Positions 24,801 through 39,800 of a DNA stretch of 64,000 bases are shown piece after piece; within the stretch, counting starts at the first letter, position 1; every line of letters begins with the position of its first letter. Made by a program: the position numbers and the translations under genes. Where the stretch lies: contig OX291562.1 of the NCBI GenBank assembly GCA_946406115.1, positions 7,904,001-7,968,000 on the forward strand, read 5' to 3'. The notes beneath the pieces were generated by a model. The model was not told where the DNA came from. It searched no databases and was given only the letters and a program-made list of their open reading frames with translations. This DNA comes from Apoda limacodes (Eukaryota; Arthropoda; Insecta; Lepidoptera; Limacodidae).

Positions 24801-27800
24801 GGGGGCAGGGGGTCTTGTGGAGGCAGTGAAGTTCTGCGCTCCACTTCACCGTCTACCTCGCGTACGTGGTCGGGATCGAACGGCTGTGTGCTTAAGGCAC
24901 ATTGGGCTTGGAGGCTAGACGCTAGGCAATCCACTTTTTCGTCGTCATTGAACGCGGGAACGTTGTTGGGACGAGTTAACGGAGGGAGAGAGTTGGCGGT
25001 TACGGATTTTAGAGCGCTGGCTAAGTGCCAATAAGCTTGGTGAGAAGGAGAAATGTTCTCCATAAGAACACCGAAACGTTGGGCGCGAAGCTCAGCTACA
25101 GCGGTTCTTACACGGCGGTGTAAGTCGTTGAAGCGAGCTTTATTTTCGATAGTGGGAGCGCGATCGCGTGCGCGGCGGGCCGTGTTACGCTCAGTCATTA
25201 GCAACCTGATGTGCTGAGGCAGGATTAGGTGGTGATAATCACCAACCGGCACCTGTCTTGAGCACTCGCCAACGGTGGCGGTCAGGTGGCTAGTGAGTGA
25301 GTCGATAGCTACGTTTAGGTCGGTCGCGGATGAGATTACGTTGGGAACGCGGTCTAGATGTGGCGAGCTGGGATTTTCGAGCAATTGCCCAAATTTATCC
25401 CAGTCCGTCACGGTTCTAGTTTCGGGAGCTGAGTCCGAAGGGGAACCTAATCGGAGGACGACAGGGCGATGGTCCGAGTCAAGTTCGTCAAGCACCTCTA
25501 TAGAGCGAAAGCTTAGCCTTACATTCTTTAGAAGTGCTATGTCGAGTAAGTCAGGGTTATTTCAAGTATTGTGGGGAAAGTAAGTGGGCGTCATGGGAGC
25601 GATGATGTCAAAGTTTAGTCTGTCAACTAAATCTTCGAGGAGTTTGACTCTCCGTGAAGTTACTGAAGATGCTTGCAATTTAGGTCGCCGGCAAGAATGA
25701 CGGCGTCGCCTAAATTTAAGAGCGACTGAAGGTCGCTCTCGAGCAAGCCTTTTAAGGGAGAGAGATAAACCGATGCAATGATGATCGGCTGATGGCCGGT
25801 CATCGCTAAGCGGAAGACGGGTGCTTCTAAGTTCGTAAGTGGTGGAGGATCGATAGGGGAGCAATGCAGGGAGCGCCTGTAATAGATGAGAGTGCCTCTG
25901 AGACTGGAGGCAGTTCTATCATTACGGACGGTGCGATAGTTCGCGATCGAAGGGGTGCGGACAGCGGGCTTTAGGAACGTTTCCTGGATGAGGAAGACGT
26001 CCGGTTTTTGGGACGAAAGGAATTCCGATAATTCCTCTCTTTGGATATGAAGACCGTTGGCGTAATAGCCTAAGGAGACGGGCCGGGGTTTTTCGCGCGC
26101 GGTTGTGCAATCCATTTTGGTTTTTAAGGTTTTGGGGCCACCCTGCGGCGAAGAAGTCGCGATGCTTAGCCATAAAGCTGAGCATTTGATTGAGATCGGT
26201 GATCTGTACGTATTCGGCGTACACGACCTCGAAATAGGCTGGGTCACAGGCCCAAGAAATCTCGGCGAGAATGCCGAAATGCTGCTGCTTGGCTGTCTGA
26301 GCGGGGCAGCGCAAGAGAGGGGCGCGGGGGGGCAAGGCGCGTTTGCGCGAGAGGTGCGGGAGCACTTCGCATAGGCGCTGGACGCGGGATGTCCTGGGAC
26401 ATGAGAGGGGCGGGGTAGGGAATACCCGTGACTGAGACGGGCCCAGGGAAAGCAGACAAAAGTTTGTCCGTCTCTTCGGATTTGGTTGCGTCAATTAGCA
26501 CGGAGGACGGCTCCAGGCGTTGACAGCAGGGAGGGGAGCAGGCACGAGCGGAGCCTGTTGGCGGGGGGCAAGGGGGGCGCGATTTACCCTGTTTGGGTTT
26601 ACGCAAGTTCTGTTTGGAAGCTTTGGGGCACCCGCCGTAATTCGCTGGGTGGCCTTCGCTCCCACAGAGTACGCAAGCGACCGGGTCGGATGCGTTATCG
26701 CGATTGCGATCACAGTCCGGAGTGGCGTGATCGCGCAGACATTTCACGCAGCGCGGTCTGTATCTGCAGTTGCGCTGTGCGTGGCCATACAACTGGCATC
26801 GGTGGCATTGTCCTGGGTTCGACCGCTTGTGCGGAGTCTCGACCCGGACGCCCTTGAGGCTGCACACATCTTTAATATTAAAGATGGCTTTGCCCTCTTT
26901 GGTGAGGTCTAGCACTACGAGCACCATGTCGTAGCACTCAGATCGGTTGCGGCCGTTGTACATGCGATGTACTTCCCTTACAGGGAGGCCTTGGAGGATT
27001 AAGTCGTCCTGGACAGTTTTTGCGGAGAATTCCTTAGGGACTCCCCGTATAACTGCCCTAAGCACGCGTTCTTCGGCCAGCGAGTACGTATGGTACTCGT
27101 ATTTCTGAGCCGTAAGAAAGGCCGTCAGATTTCGGAAATCTGTCGGTGTCGGGACCTGCACTTTGATGCCGCGCTCGGCATCATTGCGGGCGTGCGTATA
27201 GTTTATATGCTTGGCCTTCATAGCGTTAGCTTTGTTTGGCCAGGCCCCTTTGTCTTTGATGACAACAGGGGGCGGAGTTTTTTCCGTCCGTCCCGAAGTG
27301 GGACAGTCGGCCTGCGAAGAGTTGGCGGTGGGGGTGGTGTCCATGGCGGCTGGCTCAGGGCTGGCCGCCGAGGTGGACGGGGAAGGGGAAGCGCTAGGCG
27401 CTTTGAGGCGTTTAGCCTCAGCATCGGAGGGAGGAGGAGTAGACTCCTGAGCGGATGCCGCCGAAGCCTTTTTTGACTTGGCGGTCTTCTTCCGCTTTTT
27501 TCCCTTTTTTGTCCCCAGGCCAACCACTTTGAATCCTTCGTCGTCCTCCTTTGAGGACTCAGCGGACATTAAGGCTACCGGGGACAGGGATGCGGTTTCG
27601 GAGGTTGCGGGGGACGGGGTAGCGAGTGACCGGGGTCACATCAGCTACCGGGGTGGGGGGACGATTTGGCACAGGGGCCCGAAGAGCGCGGCGAACGACA
27701 CGCGGGTCGCGAGAGCGGGGCTCGTGGCAGAGAGCGCGCGTGCGGGAAGAGCGAGAGCGCGAACACAGAGAGGGCACCGACTTGTCGTACGCTTGGAGGG

Positions 27801-30800
27801 CAGCTACAGCCTGGGAAGAGCAGGCTTGGACCAGATCTGAGTGATCAAGAAGACAAGCTTTGATGATCTCCCCTATCTGGTCCCGGGACATACCTTTGAG
27901 TACTTCGGCTATCGCGGGAGTGGCGGAGGTGTAGCTTGTGAGTACCTAGTGACTCCCCACCATTGCTGGCGAGGAGCAAGAATACCTAAGTGTGGCCAAG
28001 CGCCCCACAGTGCTACGGATTGCTTGGTGTGTACCTAACTCCTACGGCCGGGGTTACGTTGTCACCGTTAGGTTTCCCCCCGAGCAACGAGACGTTTATG
28101 AAGAAGAAACGTTAGGTAGACCGCAACTCTGAAAAGAGATATACGATCTCACCCACCAGCCCTTGAGCACTCGGAACTGGATTTCTACAAACTAGACGCA
28201 ATCGACACTTAAAACGCGAGAATGCGCGGAGCAGCGAACCGCTGAAGCGGAAATACTACACTAGCGATTTAACCCGGACTCAGGCCGGACGAACCAGCAT
28301 CAGTCAAAGAGGCAAGCAATGGTCACCACTATGCGTAGTAGTTCCGCGACTGCAAGAACACACACTCACCCACAAAAACACACAGTATAGCTTCGATAAA
28401 CTTCACGTTATGGGCGCGTTGAAAAGCGCGAACGCACACTCAGAGCGGGCCGAGAAGCAATTTCCCAGCCAATACACACAACCCAGTAGCGCTCAACACT
28501 CAGGCCGATTTTCCAAGAATTGGGGGCAATAATCCAAACAACAATTCGAGGTCGTCAGCGCTGAGGCAAAACACCACACAGGAATGCGCACCAGCTGAGT
28601 CACCACTGCACGGAGCACTATGAGGGCACTTGACGCCCTAGAACACGACCGCGCAACACGAAAGTCGAATCGGGAATAGTCGAAAGTGTAGGTATTTCTA
28701 CCTAGCTATAAATCGCTACTGACAGTTGGGGTCTGTATCGGCTATTGCCATCACAGTCACACGATTTGCGGCTTGACTATAAAATAAAGCTGTTTTACAT
28801 TTTTAGGTTTTATAGCCAAACGGTAGGAGCTATAATGACGATTTAGGTGTCCTAAGATAGAGATTTAGGAGGCGGTTCCAACGACGCATAGTGGTATGTT
28901 CCATCGTCACCGGTTAGGCCGTAGTGAGAGAAGAGCTGGAATTCTAGCTCTCAGGGCTTTCTGCCTACACTAGATGACTACAGACTTTGTGCTATATGTC
29001 AAAAAATAGACCTAAAATTCGGACATACCTTTCCGTGTTTTTGGTGTCTGTCAGTATGTTAAATTATGAAAAAATGTGTGATACAAGTTTTCAGGATTTT
29101 CCTTGTGCTCCTGTACTTCAGGGCTTAAAGTTACCTGTATGAAACCTATTTATTTTGATAGATAGATGCCTATGAGAAGTATCTAGTGATATATTTATCT
29201 TTATCTTATATAACCCGGTTGCTGTGTTATAAGCTATTGTGTTTCATAAGTTCACATGTGTTTTGTAACCATACTACTTACCGTAACGGTGTAGATACCT
29301 ATGTATAGGGGCAAAGGTGTGCATTCAACTTGTGATACTTACTTTAGGCATAGCCTAAGGACTTAATGACCCTAGCCAGGCAAAGTTTCAGACAGTCTTT
29401 CTCTTTTTTACCCATAGACCCATCCCTTTTGTATCTCTATCGCAGTCTATTATCATAAGAGTGAGGGAGAAAGAATGTACAATACTCAACATGCTAACTG
29501 TTTTCACCTGTAACTTAATAACCGTATATACGGTCTATATAGAACTTTACATAGTAGTTCTGTACATTTTTGCACAACAAATGGCATATGTTTTATATAC
29601 ATATATTAATCTAAATTTCCCGCTTTTTTGGGGATAGCCGTGCGTACAAAGTCGACAACATGTCGGTACTCACACAATATTATTTTTGATATCAACAAAT
29701 AGTAAAGAGGGAAAATGAAACAAACCTATTCTACTTTTATCTAACTTAATACAATTTTACACTGATTGTTATAACATTTTCTTAAATCTAAACTAGTCCC
29801 TATAAGGAAAATAGTTTTTATTGTGTAAATATATACTTAATATTAACTTATTATTACGAAACATTACATGACAAAAATTATGCATTTTCATATAAATGTT
29901 TTCGGATGCAATTTGTGTTGCATTCTTGCAGCGGTGATAACATATTTATTTTATTCTGTTTTTTATTATTTGTTATTATAGCAGCAACAGAAATACATCT
30001 TCTGTGAAAATTTCAACTGTCTAACTATCACGGTTCATGAGATACAGCCTGGTGACAGACGGACGGACAGCGGAGTCTTAGTAATAGGATCCCGTTTTTA
30101 CCCTCTGGGTACGGAATCCTAAAAATAAGTAGTAAGTACTTTGTACACCGTTACCAGATTATGCAAATAGCGTCATAGAAATCTTAGGTTCCAAATTAGG
30201 GGATCAAAATATCATAAGCGATCTATGTTTGGATACTAGGTGCTTTATGTTTAGATTCCATATGCGGACAAGTTACATAATTATTTTGATTACTTATTGT
30301 CTTCAAATAAGGTAAGCATTAAATTATAATAGAAATTGCTTAAAGAATCATATTCTCATTGTGTTTCTTATATGTTATGTTTAATTTATTAACTTGTAAT
30401 ACGTCGAGATAATTATGTGATTAAGTTTTAGTTTTTAAATTTATTTTTTTACTTTTGAAAAATTTCAAACGGTTAAAGTTTAAAAATTTATAAAAAAATA
30501 TTTTAAAATTCATAAAGCTATCTGGAGACTTATTTTGCTTCATTTATAGTTAATCTAGTTTAAGGTTATTAATCTTTGAAAATAATTACTTCATTTTGAC
30601 GTTTATTCTGTTCGGATATTAACACCGCTGTCGGTGTTGGGTTTCGAGTCGTTCGGAAACTTTTAGATCATGACAACAAATATACTATGTCTATGCTACG
30701 TTTGCATATATAAAGTGACAGACAGGCTAAGTAAGTTATTTTTAGAATATTATTTGTTTGTGTTCCCAAACTTTCAAGCCGTATCGAAATCTTTAGTCTG

Positions 30801-33800
30801 AGGAGGAACTTTGCCTCCCTGTGTGTGTTCTATCGCTTGTACAATGGGATGTATTCCGAGCAATTGTTCGAAATGATGCCCACGGCTACTTTCTACTATC
30901 GCACCGCTCGCCATCGGCAAAAAATTCATTCTAACACCTTAGAACCTAAATCGTAGCGTACAGTGCGGATTCAGAGAAACTTCCTCCTGCGAACGCTGAG
31001 GTTGTTAAATGAGCTCTTTGCCAAGGTTTTCTCTAAGGTCTACAATATAGGGTTTTTCAAAAAAGAGTTATTCGGCAAAGCGCGAGTGATGCCCCAAGCG
31101 TTGCCATATTACCATACCATACCATAGGCTGCGGTGACTTCTTACAATAAGATGGACCGCAAGCTAGTTTACTACCTTAGTCGCAAAAAAGAAAAAAAAA
31201 GAAAGACCTCAGTTTTGCTTTGTCTTTGTTAACCTTTTGCGACCACTTTTAGGTTTCCGTACCTCAAAAGGAAAAAGGAGCTCTTATAGGATCTTGAATC
31301 TGTAAACAATCAAGCTTGTAAGTCAACGCAATAAAAAAATACGCCTGATATACGGCCACTTTTTACCTACTTGCCGTTGTCCCAGAATTATGAAATTGAC
31401 ATGAAGGTCTTTCATCACAAATAAAGGCAAAAATCCAAAATTCGTTAATTTGTAGTTATAACATATAAAAAAAAATGTCAGTCTGTCTGTCAAGAACGCG
31501 TGGAGGAAGTTGAAAATGATAACAAATACTAAAGTCAACGGTCACTTAAAGTTGTAAAAAAACCAAGCTTCTAAGTCAATGAAAATACCCAAAATACAGT
31601 AATATTGTGACACAAATAAATCAAAACCTATGGTGTACTTCCCGTTGACCTAGAATCTTGAAATTTGGCAAGAAGCAAGATGTTACCTCACAAATATAGG
31701 AAAAAAACCAAAAACTGATTATAAACCTATGAGACTTGATCTCATGATGGAAGAACTATCTACATATATTTAGTTTGTACGGAACCCTCGGTGCACGAGG
31801 CAGACTCACACTTGGCCGGTTTTTTTTTTCACACCTCGCTAAGAAATACTTTGTCCAGAACTTTATCTCTATGGTCTATATACTAACATCTTTCACAACG
31901 ATTTCGCAACATTATCTACGCTAGCTAAGAATTGCGTTATCAAAATAAACTGTGTAGAAGGTGTCATAACGTATTTTTTGGAAAAAAATTGAATAAACAA
32001 AATATAAACACTATACCTAACATTGAGACTGTATAGTTTAGAAAAATAGTTAAGGTTTCAGAGAAACTTCCTCCCGCGAACGCTTGGGTTGTGGAATGAG
32101 CTCCTTGCCAACTTACAACTACAGTATGGAGTTCTTCAAGAAAGAAGTTATTGGATTTTTGAAGGGTCGGCAACGCGTGTGTGATACCCCTGGTTGGCGT
32201 CCATATGCTACGGTGACCGCTTACCATCAGGCGGACCGTAAGATTGTTTGCCACATAAAAAATAAAAAAATTAAATAAAAAAAGATTTAGGTCACTACGA
32301 GCAAACTTTCCAACAATACATCATCGCCGGCTATCAAACAAACAAGTTTTCTTTTATAGCCGATTCGCCTGGCATTTTCAGGGGGTGACACGAAAATTGC
32401 AAACAAAGTAAGGGATACTCCCAATAAATCTAATAAATCGCTTCCTTACGATGTTTAATACTCTACTTCTGAACTTAAATCGATAGTTACATCTTTTGGG
32501 TCAGATGGAATATCGGATTGTGTGACAATCCAGTACGGGATTTTATTACTGACTTTGTTTCTGTTAATTATTTGTAAAATTTTTGGTGTGAGAAAAACCG
32601 TGGAGATATATGTACAGCAACAAAAACTTTGCTTGTTTTAATACCATTAAGGTGGTATATAAGCTTGCGGTCCACCTGATGGTAAGCGGCCACCGCAGCT
32701 TATGGACGCTTGCAACACCTGGGGTATCATCACTCGCGCGTTGCCGACCCTTCAAAAATCTAAACTTTTTAAGAACCCAATACTGTGTTCCTTAGAGAAA
32801 ATCTTGGCCTCCCGTAGCATTCTACAACCTAAGCGTTCTAGGGAGTAAGTTTCTGCGGAACTTTAGGTGACCATGTAGGTTCTAAGGTGTGAGAATGAAT
32901 TTTCTGCCGATGGCGAGCGGTGCTATGGTAGAAAGTAGCAGTGAGCATCATTTCGACGTATTCCTCAGAACACATCTCATTATACAAGCGGTAGAACACA
33001 CAGAGAGGCAAGGTCTCTCCTTAGACTTTAGGGTTCTATACACCTCGTGAGTTTGGGATCGTGGACGGTTCTCAAATCTCATTGATCAGGTCGTTTATTT
33101 TAGAAGCTGTGTGTTGATCACACGCTCCATCACCTTGGAGAGGAGAGAGGTAATAGCGATAAGCTTGTAATTCGATGGATCGAAATTGATTTCACTCGCC
33201 GCTTTCATCACGGATAATGGAACAAAGCATACGCTTTTGTGTGCGCCTAACTTACAAGTAACTCAAACGGGTTAATGAATAACAAGATTGTTTCCAATGA
33301 ATGAAAATTGAAGAAAATTCGGGGGCGTGGCGCGCGTGCCGATCTGAGAATATTTTGTTCAAAATATATAATGTAGCAGTATATATATATATATATATTT
33401 GTTCTTATCTGATCGGATTATATTTTGGCAAATAAGGTGTCGTTTGATTTGTCTTAGTGATCCGCGTGACGTAGGCTGTGTGACCTCACATAAAATCCAA
33501 TATTTCGCAGAAAATAACGTCAACTGTTTGGTATTGAATAAAATGAGTTTATGTTAAATATAGGTACATTTTATAAGTTATTTAGTCTTTGATATAACTT
33601 AGGTAGTCGGGTTTTAGTTTTAAAATTTCCACTTGTTTAAACTACGTTATGTTGGTGTTCGAAGATTTAAATATTTTATCAGATTTTTTACTTCGGTGTT
33701 AAGGTTTGTCCCAATAACGCGTGTTGTTTACAATTAAGTAAGCGTCACTGAACATTTCCTAAAAGAACTGGCCCAAATTAAAATGGGACCACACGGGAAG

Positions 33801-36800
33801 CACGAGCTTTCAAATAAAAAAAGAAAAATCATAATCGGTTCACCCAGTCTAAAGTGTGGTGTTGTAGATACGGCTCTTAAACTTATTTTTTCATATTTAA
33901 GTGATAGAACTCAGAAAGTTGAAATCAACGGAGTGAAATCTTCTGGATCACCTGTTGTGATGGGAGTACCCCAGGGTTCTATACTAGGTCCCTTTTTATT
34001 CTTAGTGTATATTAACGATCTGCCTTTTTATGTAGAAAACCTGTGCAAAATAGTATTGTTTGCAGATGATACGTCTTTGATATTTAATGTTGATAGAAAC
34101 CAAGATACATATGACGATATAAATCATACACTATCGCAAGTTCTTAGTTGGTTCACATCAAGTAATCTTTTACTGAATGCACAGAAAACAAAATGTTTAA
34201 AGTTATCTTTACCAAATGTCAAAGACACTCCAACACAATTATTTATAAACGGTGAAGTACTCAAACTAGTTGAGTCAACAGTCTTCTTGGGCATCACTTT
34301 AGATAATAAATTGCAATGGCACTCACATATTTCTGTCTTAGCTCGAAAACTTAGCTCCGCCGCTTATGCTGTCAGAAAAGTTGCTCAATTTACTAATATA
34401 GAAACTGCTCGGTTAGTATACTTTAGTAATTTCCATTCCCTTTTGTCATATGGTATTTTAATGTGGGGAAGGGCGGCCGATATAGAAACTATTTTTATAC
34501 TTCAAAAAAGAGCAACTTATCACGTCGAGATTCTCTTCGTGACCTCTTTAAAAAAATTAATATAGTTACTGTAGCTTCTCTGTATATTTACACGTGCTTA
34601 CTATATGTACGTAAAAACCTAAGTTTATTTGTCAAAAATAGTGACATACACAATGTTAATACTAGAAATAAAAATAAACTTGCGATTCCAAAATGGCGCC
34701 TTCAGAAGGTGCGTGGCTCTTTCATAATTCAGAGCATTTACTTTTTTAATACAATTACTTTTGAAACTTATATTAAAATGGTTCTTATTAACGAGGGATA
34801 CTATTGGGAAGAATTTAATAAAGATAATAATGTCTGGAATTAAAGGTATGGGCCCAATACTGGACATCCATTTATGGCTAATGTAGTTGATAATTGTCAT
34901 CCACCGTTGGCTGCTTGGTGTTGGGGGGGTTCTGGATGGGGGTGGGTGTGGCGCATAGACGTGTACATGTATGTGTGTTTACACATATTTGCATAGATTT
35001 TGTGTATTCGGTTGGCCTGGTTCCTGCGTGATTGATGGTAACAGGTGTACACCCGGGAAGTTTCTTGTCACTTTTTCTTCCCTTAGGCTTGTTTTCGAAG
35101 TGACAGTACGTTAAATGGTGTGCATTTGTTGCCGGGCTATCGTGTGGGAGCTGGGCTACTTCATGATATACAACGTCTGTGGGTATGTGTATGCATATGG
35201 GTATGTGTGCACGTTTGTGTGATGCGCCCTCTCGCGTTTGGAACCTCTACGGCGCTGGGCGGCCGATGGTGGATTGCAGCGGGTTATTAATACTATATTT
35301 ATTATATTATTATACTTGATAGTACGGATAATTTTAAGTATATGTAAATATATGTATGTAAATATGATTGTGCAAAATTATAATTATGATGGCGCTAATG
35401 CCACTAGTACTATTGAATATAGGAATTCTCTTAAAAATCTAAATTCCATCACTCGATTAACGATATTTGACGCTTCACATGGTGCGCCCCCTATGCTACA
35501 TAAAAGCAAAAAAAAATTACATGTTTGACTTTGTTTTTAGTAGCTTACTTACTTATTTTTTATTACCTATTGTATTGGTACATAATGTATACACTTTAGC
35601 TAATTATCAAAGTATTGTATTACTTCTTTTAATGGAACTTCTTACTAGCTCTTTTTGGCAGAAATTGACATTGTTTACATTGTATTGACGATTCAAAGGT
35701 GATCTGAGAAACCTACTTGAATAAAGTTTGGTTTAAGTTTGAGTTTGAAAAAGAGCAATTAGAACTTGTTAATTCAACAGTATTTCTTGGGATAACGCTG
35801 GACTCCAAACTTCAACGGGGTCCTCATATTCATAACCTAGCTAAAAAACTTAGCTCTGCTGTGTATGCGATCAAGAAAATAAGTCGACACTGCAAAAATA
35901 GTATATTTTAGCTATTTCCATAGTTTAATGACATATGGTATCCTATTGTGGGGTAGCGCCGCTGATGTAAATACAATATTTTTGTTACAAAAAAGGGCAA
36001 TTCGTGCTATTTATAAATTAGGATATAGGATATCTCTGAGGGATAGGTTTAGGGAAGTAAAAATTTTAACTTTAGCGTCGCAGTACATATATATGAAAAT
36101 CTTTTATATGTACATAAAAATATCAATAGTTTCAGCAAGAAAAGTGACGTTTACAAAGTAAATACTAGAAGTAAAAATAAAGCTGTTGGTGCATGATACA
36201 CATCTACACAAAATAAGTAACTCTTTTATGGGGCAACGTATACACTTTTACAACAAAGTTTCCAATAATATTCAAAAGCTATCAGTAGGTAAATTTAAAT
36301 ATACTACAATATTTCAGAATATGTAAATAATAAAAATCCTTCGGACTGAACATGCTCAATTACAGGATGCATAGGTAAACCAAATTAAAATGGAAATAAT
36401 AAAGAATTGTATGGCTTAAATTTTTTATTTAAAAAATTGATTGTATTTTTAGTTTTTATGATGTTTTTTAAAAGAGTAACTATCGAGTTTCTTGCCGGAT
36501 TCTTCTCGGTAGAAATCAACAACATTGTGAACCGGAGGGAGGGTGGGAGTTTTCAAAAAATAGTATTTTATAACTTTGACGATTCAAAAGTGGTTGTAAA
36601 ATCCTAATTTGAATAACTATTTTGACTTTGACTTTGACTTTAAAGTTCTGAAGTAACAAGCATAAAAAAAAAGTCTAATTGAGAACCTCCTTCCTTTTTT
36701 AAATCGGTTGAAAATAGCCTGCGTATGTAGATGAAACATACATTGAAGCCTTACTCAATTGTGCGTCACATCGTGTTGGTAACTTAGTAGGACAAACACG

Positions 36801-39800
36801 AATGACGTCAGTTTTGAGCGATATCGCAGTATAGGTAATAGCACTACATGGCGCTATCCAAAGTCGATACACAAATAATATCTTGTAAACAGTAAATAGC
36901 TTTTCATAAGTCGGTAGTGGTCGAGGGGTTTAAATTTCACTTCACGTCCTAGGTGGCGGAGGTTCGAACCCCGGGTCGGCGTGTACCAATGAGTCTTTAC
37001 TTAATTTCTCAAGTACACTGAGTTATTTATTCACACTTTTTGGTGAAGGAAAACATCGTGAGGAAACCTGCATACGTCAAGAAAAAAAAAAGACGTATGT
37101 TAAGTCCACAAGCCGCACTGGGCCCGCGTGTGAACTAATCACCCTCGCTTATGAGGGTAGGCCGTGCCCCAACAGTGGGGACGTATGAAGGCTGGCGACA
37201 TATAATTACTACCTACCATATGCACGTAATTCAAATACAGACCTGATATTTTTTTCTATAACTGTTATAGCTATTAAATTGTTAGTATCTGGGGACCGAG
37301 CTTTGCTCGTTTTTTTAACAACGCCATCTATTGTCAAGTAGCTTAAGTGTTGCTGTGTCGGTAAAAATAATAGTATTACTACTCGCTAATAGATGTCAGT
37401 GAGACTCATATTTTTCAGTTTCTCATTCCTTCAAAACACGAATAAAATGACGTTTTCTAAAAATTATACCTAGCTAGATCGATTTATCGCCCCCGAAACC
37501 CCCAGCATACCAAAATTCATGAATATCGTGGATGCCGTTTCCGAAGCTCAGATTATATACATATATACAAGAGTTGCTCGTTTAAAGGTTTAGATAAATT
37601 ATAAATATATTAATTATACTTTCAACATTTTTTTTTTCTATTTAATCCGTTTATAATTATGAAGTTTAATTATTGTAAATCACAAAAAAATATGAGCGAA
37701 AATCACAATAGCAAAATAGACTGTTCCATTGTGACGACAGTCTGCAATAATAAACGTATTGTCAGGTGAAATAATTCTTATAGTATAATTTATAATACTG
37801 AACCTCTTAAAATACAGTAAAAAGCTTGCTATAACAATACATACCATATTTTTTGGTTTGGGACTAGTATAGTATTATATAATCTGTGGTTTGGGTTTTT
37901 TGATACAATTATGCTGAATTTGGAACGGAGATATGAGAGAAAAATATGAAAGTTCCCGAGCTCTGTTGTGACGTGTAGGAAGAAAAAAATCGGCCAAGTG
38001 CGAGTCGGACTCGCGCACGAAGGGTTCCATAGGTACCATTATCTATAAAACTGTAACAAAATCAGGTTTGTTGTATGGGATCCCCTCTTAAATATTTGGT
38101 TTATTTTAATTTAGTTATTTATTTTCAAAGTGAATATATAACTAAATATTCTGTGAATATTTTGAGCATCTACCTTCTTCTTGTTGCCGTTATCAATACC
38201 GAACAAAAATGAGCAAAAAATCACGTTTGAGCCCCTTATTCTTTTTGTTTAGTATTTGTTGTTATAGCGGCAACAGAAATACATTTTCTGTGTTTAACTA
38301 TCACGGTTCATGAGATACAGACTGGTGACGTACGGACGGACAGTGGAGTCTTAGTAATAGGGTTCCATTTTTTACCCTTTGGGTAGGGAACCCTAAAAAC
38401 AAACAAACAAACTCACTTATGTATTTATAATATTATGTACAGATAGTAATAATTACAGTTTTATATTAGAAGATACTCTGTAAAAAAAATAGCTAGTTAT
38501 GAATACAAATTCATATCCATTTATTTTGTTTGCTGTTTTTGCTTGTTTTTCCGTTAATGCGATTTGTTAAAAGTTCAGATAAAGACGTCTCTACTTCCAT
38601 TCTGTTCTATTTTTAGAATAAATTTTGTTTTTCTTTAAACTTTCTAAGTTATTTTACCTAAAAGTACAAATGAAACCACCTTGACCGTTTGTGGGTATAA
38701 AATTGTTTTGCAATGTGCTGCCAAATAAGTTTCTAACTTTACCCAATCTGAAACGTAATTTGCAAATAAGAAGGGAGACTTAGTTATTGTTACTCTAGAG
38801 GATTCTTCTCCATGCGTCAGCAAAAAAAAAATGAAGTTGGTTTATATTTTATATTTCCATATATAGCTTAGGGTAACATCAATACGAGCCGTTTTTCGTC
38901 ACGAGCAAGCAAGCATGACGTAAGCATTCAAGCGTTTGCTTAACTTTGAATATCGTTTCCAACAAACAAATGTGTAACTGTTTCTCTTAAAAGCTAGATG
39001 GCGCTGATACGGTAATTTAAGGTGGTATTGGCTCGGGCTCGTCTAAAACTTGGCTGGTTTTTATTGTTATTCTTTAGAGCTGACACTTTTTTCTAACTGC
39101 AAGTTTGAAGTTTGTATGTATTACGATAGAGAAAAAATAAAAAAAAACGTGATTCATGTATTTGTGTATTGTATTTAAATATCATGTTAAATTTTTACTT
39201 TTTGGAATATTTAATATTACACATATTAGGGTCTCCCTATTCTGTTTTAATTTCAGGCTTAGCTATTTTGGTCTAAAGGATAGAGTCTTTTAATTATTAA
39301 ATAGACAGACAGACATACAGACAGACCGACAGACAGCGTAGGCTTAGTAATAGGGCTCTGTTAGCATACAAGATTTTATCTATGACTGAGAAAATAAAAC
39401 ACATATTAATATTAAGGAAAATAAGGTTATTTTGAAAAATGGGTATTTTGGTCAACTTCATGATTAATTAATATAAAACATGCTATGTTTTTTTTTTTTT
39501 TTTTTATACCACTAAGTTGGCAAACAAGCTTACGGCCCGCCTGATGGTAAGCGGTCACCGTAGCCTATGGACGCTTGCAACACCAGGGGTATCACTTGCG
39601 CGTTGCCGACCCTTCAGAAATCTAATAACTTCTTTCTTGAAGAACTCCATACTGTAGTCCTTGCAGAAAACCTTGGCAGGGAGCTCATTCCACAACTTAA
39701 GCGTTCGCGGGAGGAAGTTTCTCTGAAACCGCACTGTACGCGACCATTTAGGTTCTAAAGTGTGAGAATGAATTCCCTGCCGATGGCGAGCGGTGCGATG

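Larger units (their letters stand above)
24664..28790 (-). mobile_element. Jockey-like LINE (family J), 5' part only
   Basis: On the minus strand this carries a long 5' leader (about 28790-27892), ORF1 with zinc knuckles and ORF2 with a complete endonuclease, then breaks at the start of the reverse transcriptase. Composition is much GC-richer than its surroundings. The 5' limit is uncertain (28700-28990). LINE copies normally lose the 5' end, so this pattern is unusual. Confidence 0.8.

Noticed and set aside
24684..27840. Many plus-strand open frames of 60-130 codons
   Set aside because: They are antisense shadows of the GC-rich LINE J ORF1 and ORF2 on the minus strand.
36915..36985. A tRNA gene
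   Set aside because: The A and B boxes belong to a SINE head; a full cloverleaf with matched acceptor arms is not formed and the SINE body follows.
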